Source: an uncultured Rhodopila sp.
GTDB lineage: Bacteria; Pseudomonadota; Alphaproteobacteria; Acetobacterales; Acetobacteraceae
DNA length: 64,000 nucleotides
Direction of reading: 5' to 3'
NCBI RefSeq assembly: GCF_903944925.1
Contig: NZ_CAJATU010000042.1
Span: forward strand, 1-64,000
Part shown: positions 52,907 to 61,387 of the stretch, in pieces
Layout of the letters: each line of letters opens with the position of its first letter
Position numbering within the stretch: position 1 is the stretch's first letter
Made by a program: the position numbers and the translations under genes
The notes under the pieces: model-generated
Seen by the model: the letters and a program-made list of their open reading frames with translations, nothing else
Database searches by the model: none
Told to the model about the DNA's origin: nothing

Positions 52907-53491
52907 TCAGCCCTCCCGCACGGCAACGCTGCGCGGCAGCGCGGCGAGCTGGTTGCCGGCGCACAGGATCAGGTCGATGCCGCACGGATACAGGGCGTGG
53001 TTGCGCTGCCAGACGGCGGCGAAATCCCCTGGCAGTCCGTCGACGGTCAGGGTCGCGGGCGAGCGCAGACCGGGTCCCTCCAGCACGAACGCTCTTCCGG
53101 TGGTCAAAGAGGCAACGTGCAGGATCACCGTGGCGGACGTTTGCGGTGCTTCGTCCGTCCCGAAAGGTAGGCGATGCCAAATCGTCATGGCGTAGTGGGT
53201 CAGCGCCAGGGCAAACATCGACTTAGCCGGATCGCCGGTGATGGGCGCGCCGGTATGAAACGCAATCCACCCGCGTGCCGCCTCCGCCTCCGGATCAAGC
53301 CAGAGCGGCGTCTCATGATCCATCAGCGTCAACACGACTGCCGCCGCGGCATCGGACAGCGGAGCGGGCGCCGCCACGGCGCCGACGGTATAGACACGTC
53401 CCGGCCGCGCCATCGCATCCAGCACCTGACGGAAACAGGATTGCGCGCCGCCCACTGGTTCGGCAAACCCGGGGGTCAAAGCGCCGATCAT
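52907..53491 (-). CDS. phnH: phosphonate C-P lyase subunit PhnH
   Basis: 194 residues. The N-terminus PGFAEPVGGAQSCFRQVLDAMARPGRV and the segment DPEAEAARGWIAFHTGAPIT are typical PhnH; a C-terminal GIDLILCAGNQLAALPR closes the fold. PhnH is PLP-transferase-like in fold but lacks catalysis and forms part of the GHIJ complex. Coupled to phnG by a four-base overlap. Confidence 0.93.
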   Translation of the reverse strand: MIGALTPGFAEPVGGAQSCFRQVLDAMARPGRVYTVGAVAAPAPLSDAAAAVVLTLMDHETPLWLDPEAEAARGWIAFHTGAPITGDPAKSMFALALTHYAMTIWHRLPFGTDEAPQTSATVILHVASLTTGRAFVLEGPGLRSPATLTVDGLPGDFAAVWQRNHALYPCGIDLILCAGNQLAALPRSVAVREG

Positions 53492-53946
53492 GTCCGCATC
53501 GTCTGCATGGCAAAGAACTGCACCCGCGTGGCCGCGGCCTTGCCGGCGCGTTCGGCCCGCCTGGCCGCCTGACTGGCCTGTAGCGGGGTGATGACCTGCG
53601 CCTCCAGCCTCTCCATCCGTTCCGGATCCTGCATCAGCGCATCCGCCAACGCCGCCAACTCCGCCCGCCGCGGTTCGCGGCCGGCAATATAGGCGTGTCC
53701 GACCAGTCCGGAATCGAGCCGAACGGTGCAGCGGGTGACAGTCATTTCGCCCACGTTGAATGGAGCCCCGCCGCCGCCGGCCCGGCCTCGCACCATCACC
53801 AGACCGCTTTCCGGCCCGCGCAGCACGGTGTACTCCGGCGCGCCCTCCGCTTCGATCAGCAAAGCCTCCAGCCTTTCGGCCGGCGCGCGCGCAAGAATAG
53901 CCATCCAGCGCTGGCGGGAGGTCTCAACAGGGACGCGATCGGTCAT
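53488..53946 (-). CDS. phnG: phosphonate C-P lyase subunit PhnG
   Basis: 152 residues. RVPVETSRQRWMAILARAPAERLEALL at the N-terminus and GAPFNVGEMTVTRCTVRLDSGLVGHAYIAGREPRRAELAALADAL centrally match PhnG. It is the first gene of the minus-strand cluster, starting at 53946 and facing phnF across a 91-bp promoter/operator region. Its start is followed on the coding strand by the phnH start overlap (ATGA). Confidence 0.92.
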   Translation of the reverse strand: MTDRVPVETSRQRWMAILARAPAERLEALLIEAEGAPEYTVLRGPESGLVMVRGRAGGGGAPFNVGEMTVTRCTVRLDSGLVGHAYIAGREPRRAELAALADALMQDPERMERLEAQVITPLQASQAARRAERAGKAAATRVQFFAMQTMRT

Positions 53947-53960
53947 GGGCGCCTGAATGT

Positions 53961-53986
53961 TGTTTAGACATCTAGACAGCTAGAGG
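53961..53986. promoter_or_regulatory. candidate PhnF operator between phnG and phnF
   Basis: The run TGTTTAGACATCTAGACAGC contains overlapping TAGACA/TCTAGA units with near-palindromic symmetry, resembling TGTCTAGACA-type sites of HutC-subfamily GntR regulators. It lies directly upstream of phnG and 52 bp before the phnF start, so PhnF binding could repress both directions. Proposed from the sequence only. Confidence 0.5.
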
Positions 53987-54037
53987 TCGCTCCCGCTATC
54001 GTCAACCACTAATGGGACTGGATTGGATGAAACAAGG

Positions 54038-54793
54038 ATGAACCCGACCGCCGAGATGGACGATCCCGCCACCCATCCGGTCGATCGCCAGGACGGGGTG
54101 GCGCTGTGGCGCCAGATCGCCGGGGCGCTGCAACGCGACATTGCGTCCGGTGCGCACCAGCCGGGCGGGCGCTTGCCGACGGAGGCTGAGCTGTCGGCGC
54201 GGTTCGGGGTCAACCGGCATACCGTCCGTCGCGCGCTGGAGGAATTGTCCCGCGACGGGCTGATCCGGGTCGAGCAGGGCCGCGGCAGTTTCGTCGCCGA
54301 GGACGTGCTGGATTACACGGTCGAGGCGCGGACCCGGTTCTCCGAGTGGATTCGCAAGCACAACAAGGAACCCTCCGGCCTGGTCCGGCAGTTGCGCGAG
54401 CTCGCGGCGGAACCGCGCGTTGCCGCCGGGCTGGGCGTTCGCGGCGGCAGCAAGGTGGTGATGCTGGAGCGTCTGGGCCTTGCCGACGACCGTCCCGTCA
54501 GCCTGACCCGGCATTATTTTGCCCCGCGGCTGATCGGGATGCTGCAGGCGCTGCAGACAACTCCGCGCATCACGGACGCATTGCGCGCCGTCGGAGTGGA
54601 GGACTACCTGCGCTTGCAAACCCGGGTGACCGCCCGGCTGCCGACGCAGACCGAGGCGGATCTGTTGCGGATGGCGCGCGGCCGACCGCTGCTTGTCGCC
54701 GAAAACATCAACGTGGACCGCGAAGGCGCGATTATCGAGTTCGCCGTCGGGTGCTATCCCACGCCACGGGTGCAGATCGTATTTGAGCCATGA
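54038..54793 (+). CDS. phnF: phosphonate metabolism transcriptional regulator PhnF (GntR/HutC family)
   Basis: 251 residues from the ATG at 54038 (a TTG at 54023 is also possible). N-terminal winged HTH: GAHQPGGRLPTEAELSARFGVNRHTVRRALEELSRDGLIRVEQGRGSFV. C-terminal UTRA effector domain (VVMLERLGLADDRPVSLTRHYFAPRL, RPLLVAENINVDREGAIIEFAVGCYP). It represses phn genes until a phosphonate metabolite is present. The operator candidate upstream fits self-repression. It is cotranscribed with the second phnM, 11 bp downstream. Confidence 0.93.
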   Translation: MNPTAEMDDPATHPVDRQDGVALWRQIAGALQRDIASGAHQPGGRLPTEAELSARFGVNRHTVRRALEELSRDGLIRVEQGRGSFVAEDVLDYTVEARTRFSEWIRKHNKEPSGLVRQLRELAAEPRVAAGLGVRGGSKVVMLERLGLADDRPVSLTRHYFAPRLIGMLQALQTTPRITDALRAVGVEDYLRLQTRVTARLPTQTEADLLRMARGRPLLVAENINVDREGAIIEFAVGCYPTPRVQIVFEP

Positions 54794-54804
54794 AAGTAGT
54801 GTGA

Positions 54805-55953
54805 ATGCGTGATTTCAGTATCACCGGCGGGAGGGTGCTGCTGGCCCCGGACGGAATGCACCAGACTGATATCCTGGTTCGCGACGGCCTGATCGACCGC
54901 ATCGGCGGCAACACCGCGGATGCCCGGTTCGATGCGTCGGGGCTGCTGGTGCTGCCGGGAATTGTCGATCTGCATGGCGACGCGTTCGAGCGGCAGATCC
55001 AGCCGCGGCCGGGGGTGAATTTTCCGGTCGATCTGGCGTTGCGGGATACGGAATCGCAGTTGCTGGCGAACGGCATTACCACGGCATTCCATGGCGTGAC
55101 GTTGTCGTGGGAGCCGGGACTGCGCAGCCTGGCCGCATGGCACGCGATGATGGCGGCTTTGTTCGCGCACGCCTGGACCTGCGACATGCGGGTGCATCTG
55201 CGATGGGAGGCTTACAATCTCGACGCCCTGGATAGCGCGGTTGCGGCCATCGAGGCGGGGCATGTGCATTTGGTGGCGTTCAACGACCATACGCCGTCGA
55301 TCGTCCGCAAGCTGAAGGACCCGGTGGAGGGTGCGAAATATAGCGGCCGGGCCGGGATGAAGATCGAGGCGTTCCAGGCGATGGCGGACGACGTTGCATC
55401 GCGCGCCGATGCGGTGCCCGCCGCACTGGACCGCATCGGCGCTGCGGCACGGGCGGCCGGTTTGCCGATGGCGAGCCACGACGATCACAGCATCGCCGCA
55501 CGCGACGGGTTCCGTGCCCGCGGCGCCCGCATTTGCGAGTTCCCGATCGCCGGGGACGTGGCTGCCGCGGCGGTCGCCGCCGGAGATTTCGTGGCGATGG
55601 GCTGCCCGAACGTGGTGCGCGGCGGCTCGCATCTCGGCTGGGCTTCCGCCGCGGTGATGGCGGAGGCGGGCGTGTGTTCCGTGCTGACCTCGGATTACTA
55701 CTACCCGGCGATGCTGCGGGCAGCGTTCGTGCTGGCGGAGCGCGGCGTGCTGGATCTGCCGCGCGCCTGGGCGCTGATCGCGGAGACTCCGGCGCGGGCG
55801 GCGGGGCTGTCGGACCGGGGCGTGATCGCGGCGGGGAAGCGGGCCGATATCGTGCTGGTCGATCCGGCGGCGTGCCGGGCGGTCGGGGTGGTCGCCGGCG
55901 GGCGCGTGGCCCACCTGACGGCGGACGGAAGCGGTCGGCTGTCGGCGGGGTGA
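54805..55953 (+). CDS. phnM: second alpha-D-ribose 1-methylphosphonate 5-triphosphate diphosphatase (PhnM paralogue)
   Basis: 382 residues, an amidohydrolase with GIVDLHGDAFERQIQPRPGVNFPVDL at the metal site, ITTAFHGVTLSWEPGLRS, HLVAFNDHTPSI, ASHDDHSIAARDG and NVVRGGSHLGWASAAVMAEAG. It differs from the PhnM at 47620 in the HGDAFE motif in place of HTDNLE and belongs to the second PhnM group common beside phnF in alphaproteobacteria. Whether it acts on the same triphosphate or a variant is not known. Likely cotranscribed with phnF. Confidence 0.9.
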   Translation: MRDFSITGGRVLLAPDGMHQTDILVRDGLIDRIGGNTADARFDASGLLVLPGIVDLHGDAFERQIQPRPGVNFPVDLALRDTESQLLANGITTAFHGVTLSWEPGLRSLAAWHAMMAALFAHAWTCDMRVHLRWEAYNLDALDSAVAAIEAGHVHLVAFNDHTPSIVRKLKDPVEGAKYSGRAGMKIEAFQAMADDVASRADAVPAALDRIGAAARAAGLPMASHDDHSIAARDGFRARGARICEFPIAGDVAAAAVAAGDFVAMGCPNVVRGGSHLGWASAAVMAEAGVCSVLTSDYYYPAMLRAAFVLAERGVLDLPRAWALIAETPARAAGLSDRGVIAAGKRADIVLVDPAACRAVGVVAGGRVAHLTADGSGRLSAG

Positions 55954-56074
55954 CCGTTGCGCGCGTGCAGCCTCGCCCCTTGTTCCGCCGGCGGCCGGGC
56001 GCCTACAATCGGCGATCGTGCCCCAAGGCGAATTTGTCCGTCTGCGGGACCATCTGACGGGACTGTTTCGCCCT

Positions 56075-56572
56075 ATGATCGAACGCGCTTTGCATCGCCT
56101 GCTGTTCGCCAGCCGCTGGCTGCTGCTGCCGTTCTACCTCGGCTTGGTCGTTGCGCTGGCGCTGCTGGCGTTCAAGTTCATGCAGAAGCTGATCTCGCTG
56201 TTTCCGGAGTTCATCGGACTCGACCTCGACGCGACGATTGTCGTCAGCCTGAAGCTGGTGGACATCGCGCTGACGGGCAATCTGCTGCTGATGGTTATCC
56301 TCGCGGGCTATGAGAACTTCATCTCGCGGATCGAGACCGATACGAAGGAGGAGCGGCCGGCCTGGATGGGCAAGGTCGATTTCGCCGATCTGAAGATGAA
56401 GCTGATTACCTCGATCGTGGCGATCTCGGCGATCCAGGTGCTGGAAGCGTTCATGAATATTGAGGCTACCAACAAGGTCGATGTGGCCTGGCTGGTCGGC
56501 ATTCACATGATGTTCGTGTTTTCCGGACTGATTCTGGCGATTTCGGACCGGATTGGCGGCGGCAAGCATTGA
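56075..56572 (+). CDS. TIGR00645/YqhA family inner membrane protein
   Basis: 165 residues from the ATG at 56075. The family start ERALHRLLFASRWLLLPFYLGLVVALALLAFKFMQ is conserved; an upstream GTG frame adds 19 residues but is less typical. Three or four transmembrane helices are visible (LLLPFYLGLVVALALLAFKF, VSLKLVDIALTGNLLLMVILAGYENF, LITSIVAISAIQVLEAFM, IHMMFVFSGLILAISD). Function is unknown (UPF0114). It is convergent with the GT2 gene. Confidence 0.88.
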   Translation: MIERALHRLLFASRWLLLPFYLGLVVALALLAFKFMQKLISLFPEFIGLDLDATIVVSLKLVDIALTGNLLLMVILAGYENFISRIETDTKEERPAWMGKVDFADLKMKLITSIVAISAIQVLEAFMNIEATNKVDVAWLVGIHMMFVFSGLILAISDRIGGGKH

Positions 56573-56632
56573 CCGGTCTTAGCGGAAGCCGAACCACACA
56601 CAGGCGGGTGGTTCGATGCCCGGCGACCACAA

Positions 56633-57382
56633 CTAATTCCGCACGTCGATCCACTCATCGGTGAACGGCCGGTGCCGGAACGTCGCCCAGACGAAGTTGA
56701 CCGAGTAGCGCATGCCGATCCTGAACACGCCCTCTTCCAGCAGCCGCCGGCCGGACGACAGAGCAGGCAGCCCGAAGGTAAATTTCACCGCACCCACAGT
56801 ATTCAGCCGCCGCGCCAGATCCGTGTCTTCGCCGTAAAAGCTGAACTTCGGATTGAACCCGCCGATTTCCTCCAAAGCCGAACGCCGGACAACGAAATTG
56901 CCGCCTTGCAGCATGGAGCCGACACGCAGCACGAAGCGGTTCAGCATATAGAAGCCATAGCCCATGAAGTAGAACGCCCGCACCGCCGCGCGGGTGCGCC
57001 TCGGTACGTCGTAATAGATATAAGGCCCGCTAAGCGCGACAAGGTTGGGGTGCCGTTGGAACTCCTCCAGCACACGGTGCAGCCAACCCTGCGTGACGAT
57101 CGTGTCGGCGTCGACATTGGCGACCAGCGCTCCCGTGGCCCGCTGATACCCCGCCTTTCGCGCCTGCACCAACCCCTTGATCGGCTCATCGACGACGATG
57201 ACCTCGGGGAACGACGCCGCCACGTCGCGGGTCGCGTCCGTGCTCGCGTTGTTCACCACGATCACCTCGGCCTTGCAGCCGCACCGGCTGATCTCGGCAA
57301 TGATGGCCGAGAGATTCCGCGTCAGCGTCTTCTCCTCGTTATAGGCCGGCACCACGAAGCTGATAGCCATCCGGTCGCTCAT
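56633..57382 (-). CDS. glycosyltransferase family 2 protein
   Basis: 249 residues from the ATG at 57382, which overlaps the upstream GT4 stop by four bases (ATGA). GT-A fold: ISFVVPAYNEEKTLTRNLSAI, NNASTDATRD, the metal motif NVDAD in VANVDADTIV, and GGNFVVRRSALEEIGGFNPKFSFYGEDTDL with the EDTD acceptor/base motif. A short hydrophobic RAFYFMGYGFYMLNRFVL may interact with the membrane. With the coupled GT4 and DedA genes it likely serves a lipid-linked or surface glycan. Confidence 0.93.
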   Translation of the reverse strand: MSDRMAISFVVPAYNEEKTLTRNLSAIIAEISRCGCKAEVIVVNNASTDATRDVAASFPEVIVVDEPIKGLVQARKAGYQRATGALVANVDADTIVTQGWLHRVLEEFQRHPNLVALSGPYIYYDVPRRTRAAVRAFYFMGYGFYMLNRFVLRVGSMLQGGNFVVRRSALEEIGGFNPKFSFYGEDTDLARRLNTVGAVKFTFGLPALSSGRRLLEEGVFRIGMRYSVNFVWATFRHRPFTDEWIDVRN

Positions 57383-58563
57383 GCGGCAACACTCCCTTGG
57401 AGCACCGAACGGTAGAGCGTCTCCCACTCATCGGTGACTGTTTCGACAGCAAATTTTTCGGCCGACGTCCGGCCACCCGAGCCCAGCCGCAGCCGCTGCT
57501 CCGGTGCCGCCAGCAGATCATCCAGTACCCGGGCCAGCGCGGCCGGATCGTCCGGATCGACGAGTATCCCGTTGCCGGGACCGACAAACTCCGGCAACGC
57601 CCGCGATGCGGCCGCGACCACCGGCACGCCCGAGGCCATCGCCTGGAGCAGCACCATGCTCTGGGTTTCACTGGTACTCATCATCGCGAAAGTGTCACTT
57701 ATTTGTAATAATTGAGCCAGGTTCCTTTGCGGCAACGTCCCCATGAACCGGACCACCCCGTCGATTCCCAGATCGGCCGCCAGTGTACGCAGTAACGGTT
57801 CATGCGAGCCGTGTCCAGCGATCGCCAACTCAGTAACGACGCCGCGGTGGCGCAGCGCCGCCACCGCTTGCAGCAGCACCTCGATATTCTTTTCCGGCCC
57901 GAGCCGGCCGGCATAAGTGATCGTCGGCCCGGTCAGGCCAAACCGGGCGCGTAAAGCGTCGCGTTCGCCCGCTGGAAGCGGCTTGAACAGGCCGGTATCG
58001 ATCGGGTTGGACACCACCCCATGCGGGCGGCGCAGCTTGGCCAGGCCAAGTTCCTCGAACACCGACCGCGACGGTGCCGTGATATAGGCGCAGTGGTTGT
58101 AGAACCAGGTGACATAGGCGGCCGCCCGCGCCACGCTGACCGGCATGTGGCCGCGGAAGCCGGCAACCGTGGTGTGATTGGTGCCGATGACGGGTATCTT
58201 TAAGAAACGACCGTTCAGCAGCGCCTCCAGGCCGATGCCGAAGAACGAGTGCACGTGAATAACGTCCGGGCGCGCCTTTTTTGCCAGTATCGCCGGACCG
58301 ATGGGCGAGGGCAAAGCGGCGCGCGACTGCCGGGTGGAACTCGGGAACGGCAGGGACGGCCGGCGCCGCACACGCACCCGGTCCCCCAGATCGCGCTCTC
58401 GCATCGGCGCGCCGATGCGGCGGTAGTCCGAGGCGCCATACGCGGGGGCGTAAATATCGACCTGATAGCCGCGCAGGGCCAATGCGCGGCTGATCGTGGC
58501 GATCGAGTCCTGGATGCCGCCCAGCTCGGGGAAGAAGTAGTCGGTGAACATCGCAATCCTCAC
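57379..58563 (-). CDS. glycosyltransferase family 4 protein
   Basis: 394 residues from the GTG at 58563, which overlaps the DedA-like gene's stop by four bases (GTGA), setting the start. GT-B protein: MFTDYFFPELGGIQDSIATISRAL at the N-terminus, VIHVHSFFGIGLEALL, NPIDTGLFKPL, ITYAGRLGPEKNIEVLLQAVAAL, and the donor-site loop MMSTSETQSMVLLQAMASGVPVVAA. The sequence resembles mannosyltransferase-type GT4 enzymes. Coupled to GT2 on one side and the DedA-like gene on the other, so the trio is one translational unit. Confidence 0.93.
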   Translation of the reverse strand: MRIAMFTDYFFPELGGIQDSIATISRALALRGYQVDIYAPAYGASDYRRIGAPMRERDLGDRVRVRRRPSLPFPSSTRQSRAALPSPIGPAILAKKARPDVIHVHSFFGIGLEALLNGRFLKIPVIGTNHTTVAGFRGHMPVSVARAAAYVTWFYNHCAYITAPSRSVFEELGLAKLRRPHGVVSNPIDTGLFKPLPAGERDALRARFGLTGPTITYAGRLGPEKNIEVLLQAVAALRHRGVVTELAIAGHGSHEPLLRTLAADLGIDGVVRFMGTLPQRNLAQLLQISDTFAMMSTSETQSMVLLQAMASGVPVVAAASRALPEFVGPGNGILVDPDDPAALARVLDDLLAAPEQRLRLGSGGRTSAEKFAVETVTDEWETLYRSVLQGSVAA

Positions 58564-59126
58564 GGGCGGGCCCTCAACAGTTGGGCCTGGCGGAGGATCA
58601 GCGCGACCGCGGATACCCCCGCGATGCCGAGTAAAAGCGTTCCAAGCACGGCGTGGCGCTCGAAGAACCCGATATGGTTCCCGGCGTAGTAGCCGAAGGC
58701 AAACAGCGCGCCGCTTTTCGGCACCGTGGCCAGCAGGTTGACCAGCAGGAAATGCCCCAGCTTCAGCCGCAACATGCCGCTGGCGACGAGGACGACGCAG
58801 CCGATGGCATGGGTCCATTTGCCAACCAGCAGCATCTTGGTGGAATGCTGCTTCAGATCGCGCTGAAATTCCGGCGAAAACGCCTCACCTAAACCCAGCC
58901 GCCGGCTCAAACCGGAGAGCGGCGTCACGCCGGAGCGTCCGATCCAGTAATAGATCAGGTCGCCGATAAGATCTCCGCACACCAGCAGGATCATCGCCAA
59001 CGGCCAGCCGACATAGCCCTGCGACGACAGGAAGCCGGTCGCCGCCGAAACGGCCGGCCCCTCGGCGACCGAAAGCGGCAAAATCAGCGCGGCGCCGTAT
59101 GCGATCAGGAAGCTGTCGAGTGTCAC
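58560..59126 (-). CDS. DedA/VTT family membrane protein
   Basis: 188 residues. The N-terminal part LPLSVAEGPAVSAATGFLSSQGYVGWPLAMILLVCGDLIGDLIYYWIGRSG is the DedA core, with an Arg-rich loop and GMLRLKLGHFLLVNLLATVPKSGALFAFGYYAG as the second. Four or five transmembrane helices. DedA proteins act in lipid scrambling or undecaprenyl-phosphate recycling. Its coupling to two glycosyltransferases suggests lipid carrier handling in glycan assembly. The DUF6134-like gene stops 7 bp upstream. Confidence 0.87.
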   Translation of the reverse strand: MTLDSFLIAYGAALILPLSVAEGPAVSAATGFLSSQGYVGWPLAMILLVCGDLIGDLIYYWIGRSGVTPLSGLSRRLGLGEAFSPEFQRDLKQHSTKMLLVGKWTHAIGCVVLVASGMLRLKLGHFLLVNLLATVPKSGALFAFGYYAGNHIGFFERHAVLGTLLLGIAGVSAVALILRQAQLLRARP

Positions 59127-59133
59127 GAAAGTT

Positions 59134-59781
59134 TCACAAGCGTTCGTAATGCACGGTGGAGCCGTCCGGAGCGGAATAGGCCAGGCTCGCCCAGGTGTCG
59201 CTTCGGTCGTACCAGAGCTCCACGTCGAACGCGCCGCTCAAGACGTAATGGTCCGCCACCGCCGGGCCGCCGGACGCCGTCGGGACGATGTCCGCTTTGT
59301 GCTCGGCCACTTTGGGCCGCAGCAGCACGCCATCCTCCAGGCTGATCATCGGCCTCGCGAGGGCCCGCTTATCCCAGTAGCTGGTAGTGGCCGCCGGTTC
59401 CGGCGCGATGTAGCGCTGGGTCTGGCTGCCGAGCACCACCAAGCCCTCATTCGTGCGGCGCGCGCTGGCCCATTGGTGGCGGCCGTTCTTGTCGGTTTCG
59501 GCGCTCACGCCAATCAAGGCATCGCCCTGCCAGGTTTCGGTCGCCCGATGCGCATAGCGTACGATCGGCAGCGACAGCAGCGTCACCAGGGCGTCCACGG
59601 TCACCCGGACGGTGAGCGATTCGCCCCGCGACTCGAACGTCACGGTATGGCGGCCAATCTCGCTGCCGTGGCGAATAATGCGGAATTCGAGACGGTCGGC
59701 GCGGGGCACTGGCAGTGCGGCCGCAGCTTGCCGTGCGGCCGCCACGGCCCCGCTGAGCAGCATGGTCCTGCGGCCGATCAC
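59134..59781 (-). CDS. DUF6134-like exported protein
   Basis: About 215 residues from the GTG at 59781; ATG 59763 is an alternative, and an open frame runs to 59886. A Tat-like RRTMLLSGAVAAARQAAAALP at the start suggests export. The mature part is beta-rich: EFRIIRHGSEIGRHTVTFE, LTVRVTVDALVTLLSLPIVRYAHRATETW, DKNGRHQWASARR, YWDKRALARPMISLEDG, YDRSDTWASLAYSAPDGSTVHYERL. This matches a family of uncharacterised periplasmic proteins (DUF6134). It lies 7 bp from the DedA-like gene on the same strand and is probably part of that transcript. Confidence 0.65.
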   Translation of the reverse strand: MIGRRTMLLSGAVAAARQAAAALPVPRADRLEFRIIRHGSEIGRHTVTFESRGESLTVRVTVDALVTLLSLPIVRYAHRATETWQGDALIGVSAETDKNGRHQWASARRTNEGLVVLGSQTQRYIAPEPAATTSYWDKRALARPMISLEDGVLLRPKVAEHKADIVPTASGGPAVADHYVLSGAFDVELWYDRSDTWASLAYSAPDGSTVHYERL

Positions 59782-60003
59782 CCGCGGCGTTTGAAAGCTT
59801 GCCGGAGGCCGGCGGACGGCCGGACACACGGTTTCATTCGGTACTGATCCATCGCCAACTCCGCACCCGGGGAAATACCCGGGCAACCTGATTCGGCGGC
59901 GTCATAGCAGTTTTATATGACACTGGAATGACAGCGGCGCCGATTGTCGTTTCTGTGCTGCAAACCAGCCGGTTCGCCCGTTGGCACGGGAGCCGCTGCC
60001 CGC

Positions 60004-61191
60004 TCAGTCCGTCACCGCCGCGTAAACCAGGTCACGGAACAGCACCCGATAGTAGTCCCGCTGCAGCGGTGCCTGGATCATCAGCACCGCGAACAGCCGC
60101 TCGGCCGGATCGACCCAGAACGTCGTCCCCGCCGCGCCGCCCCAGAAGTAGTTGCCAACCGATCCCGGGAACGGCGCCAGCCCGGCATGCGTGCGCACCG
60201 CGAACCCCAGCCCGAACCCGTGTCCCGGTGGCAGCAGATCGGCCGGGCGGGGAATGTGGGCGCCAAGGTGGTCCGCCGTCATCAGCTCCACCGTCTTGCG
60301 GCCCAGCAGCCGCACCGGCCCGAGCCGCCCGTTGCCCAGCAGCATGGCCAGGAAACGCGCATAGTCCGTGGCGGTGGACACCATGCCGCCGCCGCCGGAT
60401 TCGAACATCGCCGGGCGGCGGACATCCAGCAGCGTCACGTCCTGCCCGCCGTCCGGGTCCTTCGCGAACGGTTCGGCGATGCGGCGCTGGTCCTCCTCCG
60501 GCACATGGAACCCGGAGTCGGTCATGCCGAGCGGGGTCAGGATGCGCTCCGCCAGGAATGCGCCGAGGGTCTGGCCGGAGACCACCTCCACCAGCCGCCC
60601 GAGCACGTCGGTGGATCGGCTGTACTCCCACGCGGTACCCGGCTGGTGCAGCAGCGGCAGCTTCGCCAGCGCCTCCGCCTGATCTGCGTTGGTCTGCTTC
60701 AGCCGCGCGACACGGGCTTGCGCGTAGGCCTTGTGGATCGGGGTATCGCCGCGGAACTCATAGCTCAGGCCGGAGGTATGGCGCAGCAGGTCCTGCACCG
60801 TTATCGGCGCCCGGGCGGCGGTCAGTTCATAGGTCTCGCCCCTGACGACGCCGACGGCGGTGGCGTTGAAGGCGGGGATATATTGGCCGACAGGATCGGT
60901 CAGCAGAAGCCGGCCTTCCTCCCACAGCATCATCACGGCCACCGAGACGATGGCCTTGGTCATCGAGTAGATACGGAAAATCCCGTTGACGGTCATCGGC
61001 TCGCCGGAGGCCGGGTCGAGGCGGCCGAAGCTTTCGTGATAGGCGACCTTGCCGTGCCGGGCGACCAGCGCGACCGCACCCGGGATATGGCCGCTGGCGA
61101 TGCGCCCTTCCAGCACGGTTGAGAGGCGGTGGAGCGCGACCGGGCTAAGGCCGACGTCCTCGGGTTTGGCTGTCGGCAGGGCTGCGGTCAT
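60004..61191 (-). CDS. serine hydrolase, class C beta-lactamase fold
   Basis: 395 residues. The SxxK motif is SMTK (IYSMTKAIVSVAV), the Tyr motif is YSRS (AWEYSRSTDVLGRL), and the third motif lies near GNYFWGGAAGTTFWVDP, where HxG-type variants occur. No signal peptide is seen, so it is more likely an esterase or D-peptide hydrolase (EstB-like) in the cytoplasm than a true beta-lactamase. Its start is 196 bp from phaC, divergent. No lactam target is implied. Confidence 0.9.
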   Translation of the reverse strand: MTAALPTAKPEDVGLSPVALHRLSTVLEGRIASGHIPGAVALVARHGKVAYHESFGRLDPASGEPMTVNGIFRIYSMTKAIVSVAVMMLWEEGRLLLTDPVGQYIPAFNATAVGVVRGETYELTAARAPITVQDLLRHTSGLSYEFRGDTPIHKAYAQARVARLKQTNADQAEALAKLPLLHQPGTAWEYSRSTDVLGRLVEVVSGQTLGAFLAERILTPLGMTDSGFHVPEEDQRRIAEPFAKDPDGGQDVTLLDVRRPAMFESGGGGMVSTATDYARFLAMLLGNGRLGPVRLLGRKTVELMTADHLGAHIPRPADLLPPGHGFGLGFAVRTHAGLAPFPGSVGNYFWGGAAGTTFWVDPAERLFAVLMIQAPLQRDYYRVLFRDLVYAAVTD

Positions 61192-61387
61192 CGGGGCGGT
61201 CCTTGTGCGGGTGGCGCGCGCAGTATCGCCGGAGCAGGGTCGGGATCAAGCTTACGCGCAAGGCAGCACGGAAAGCCGGGTCGTCGCGTCCCGCAGCGGA
61301 AGCCCAGTATCCAGCCCGGCGCAAAACCTGTAACTCGTGCCATCGGGATCGTCACCCAACACCCGGCCAGAAGGAAGGAAACCGATC

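Noticed and set aside
60004-61191. Antibiotic-resistance beta-lactamase
   Set aside because: It has the SxxK fold motif but no signal peptide and an EstB-like overall pattern, so resistance cannot be claimed.
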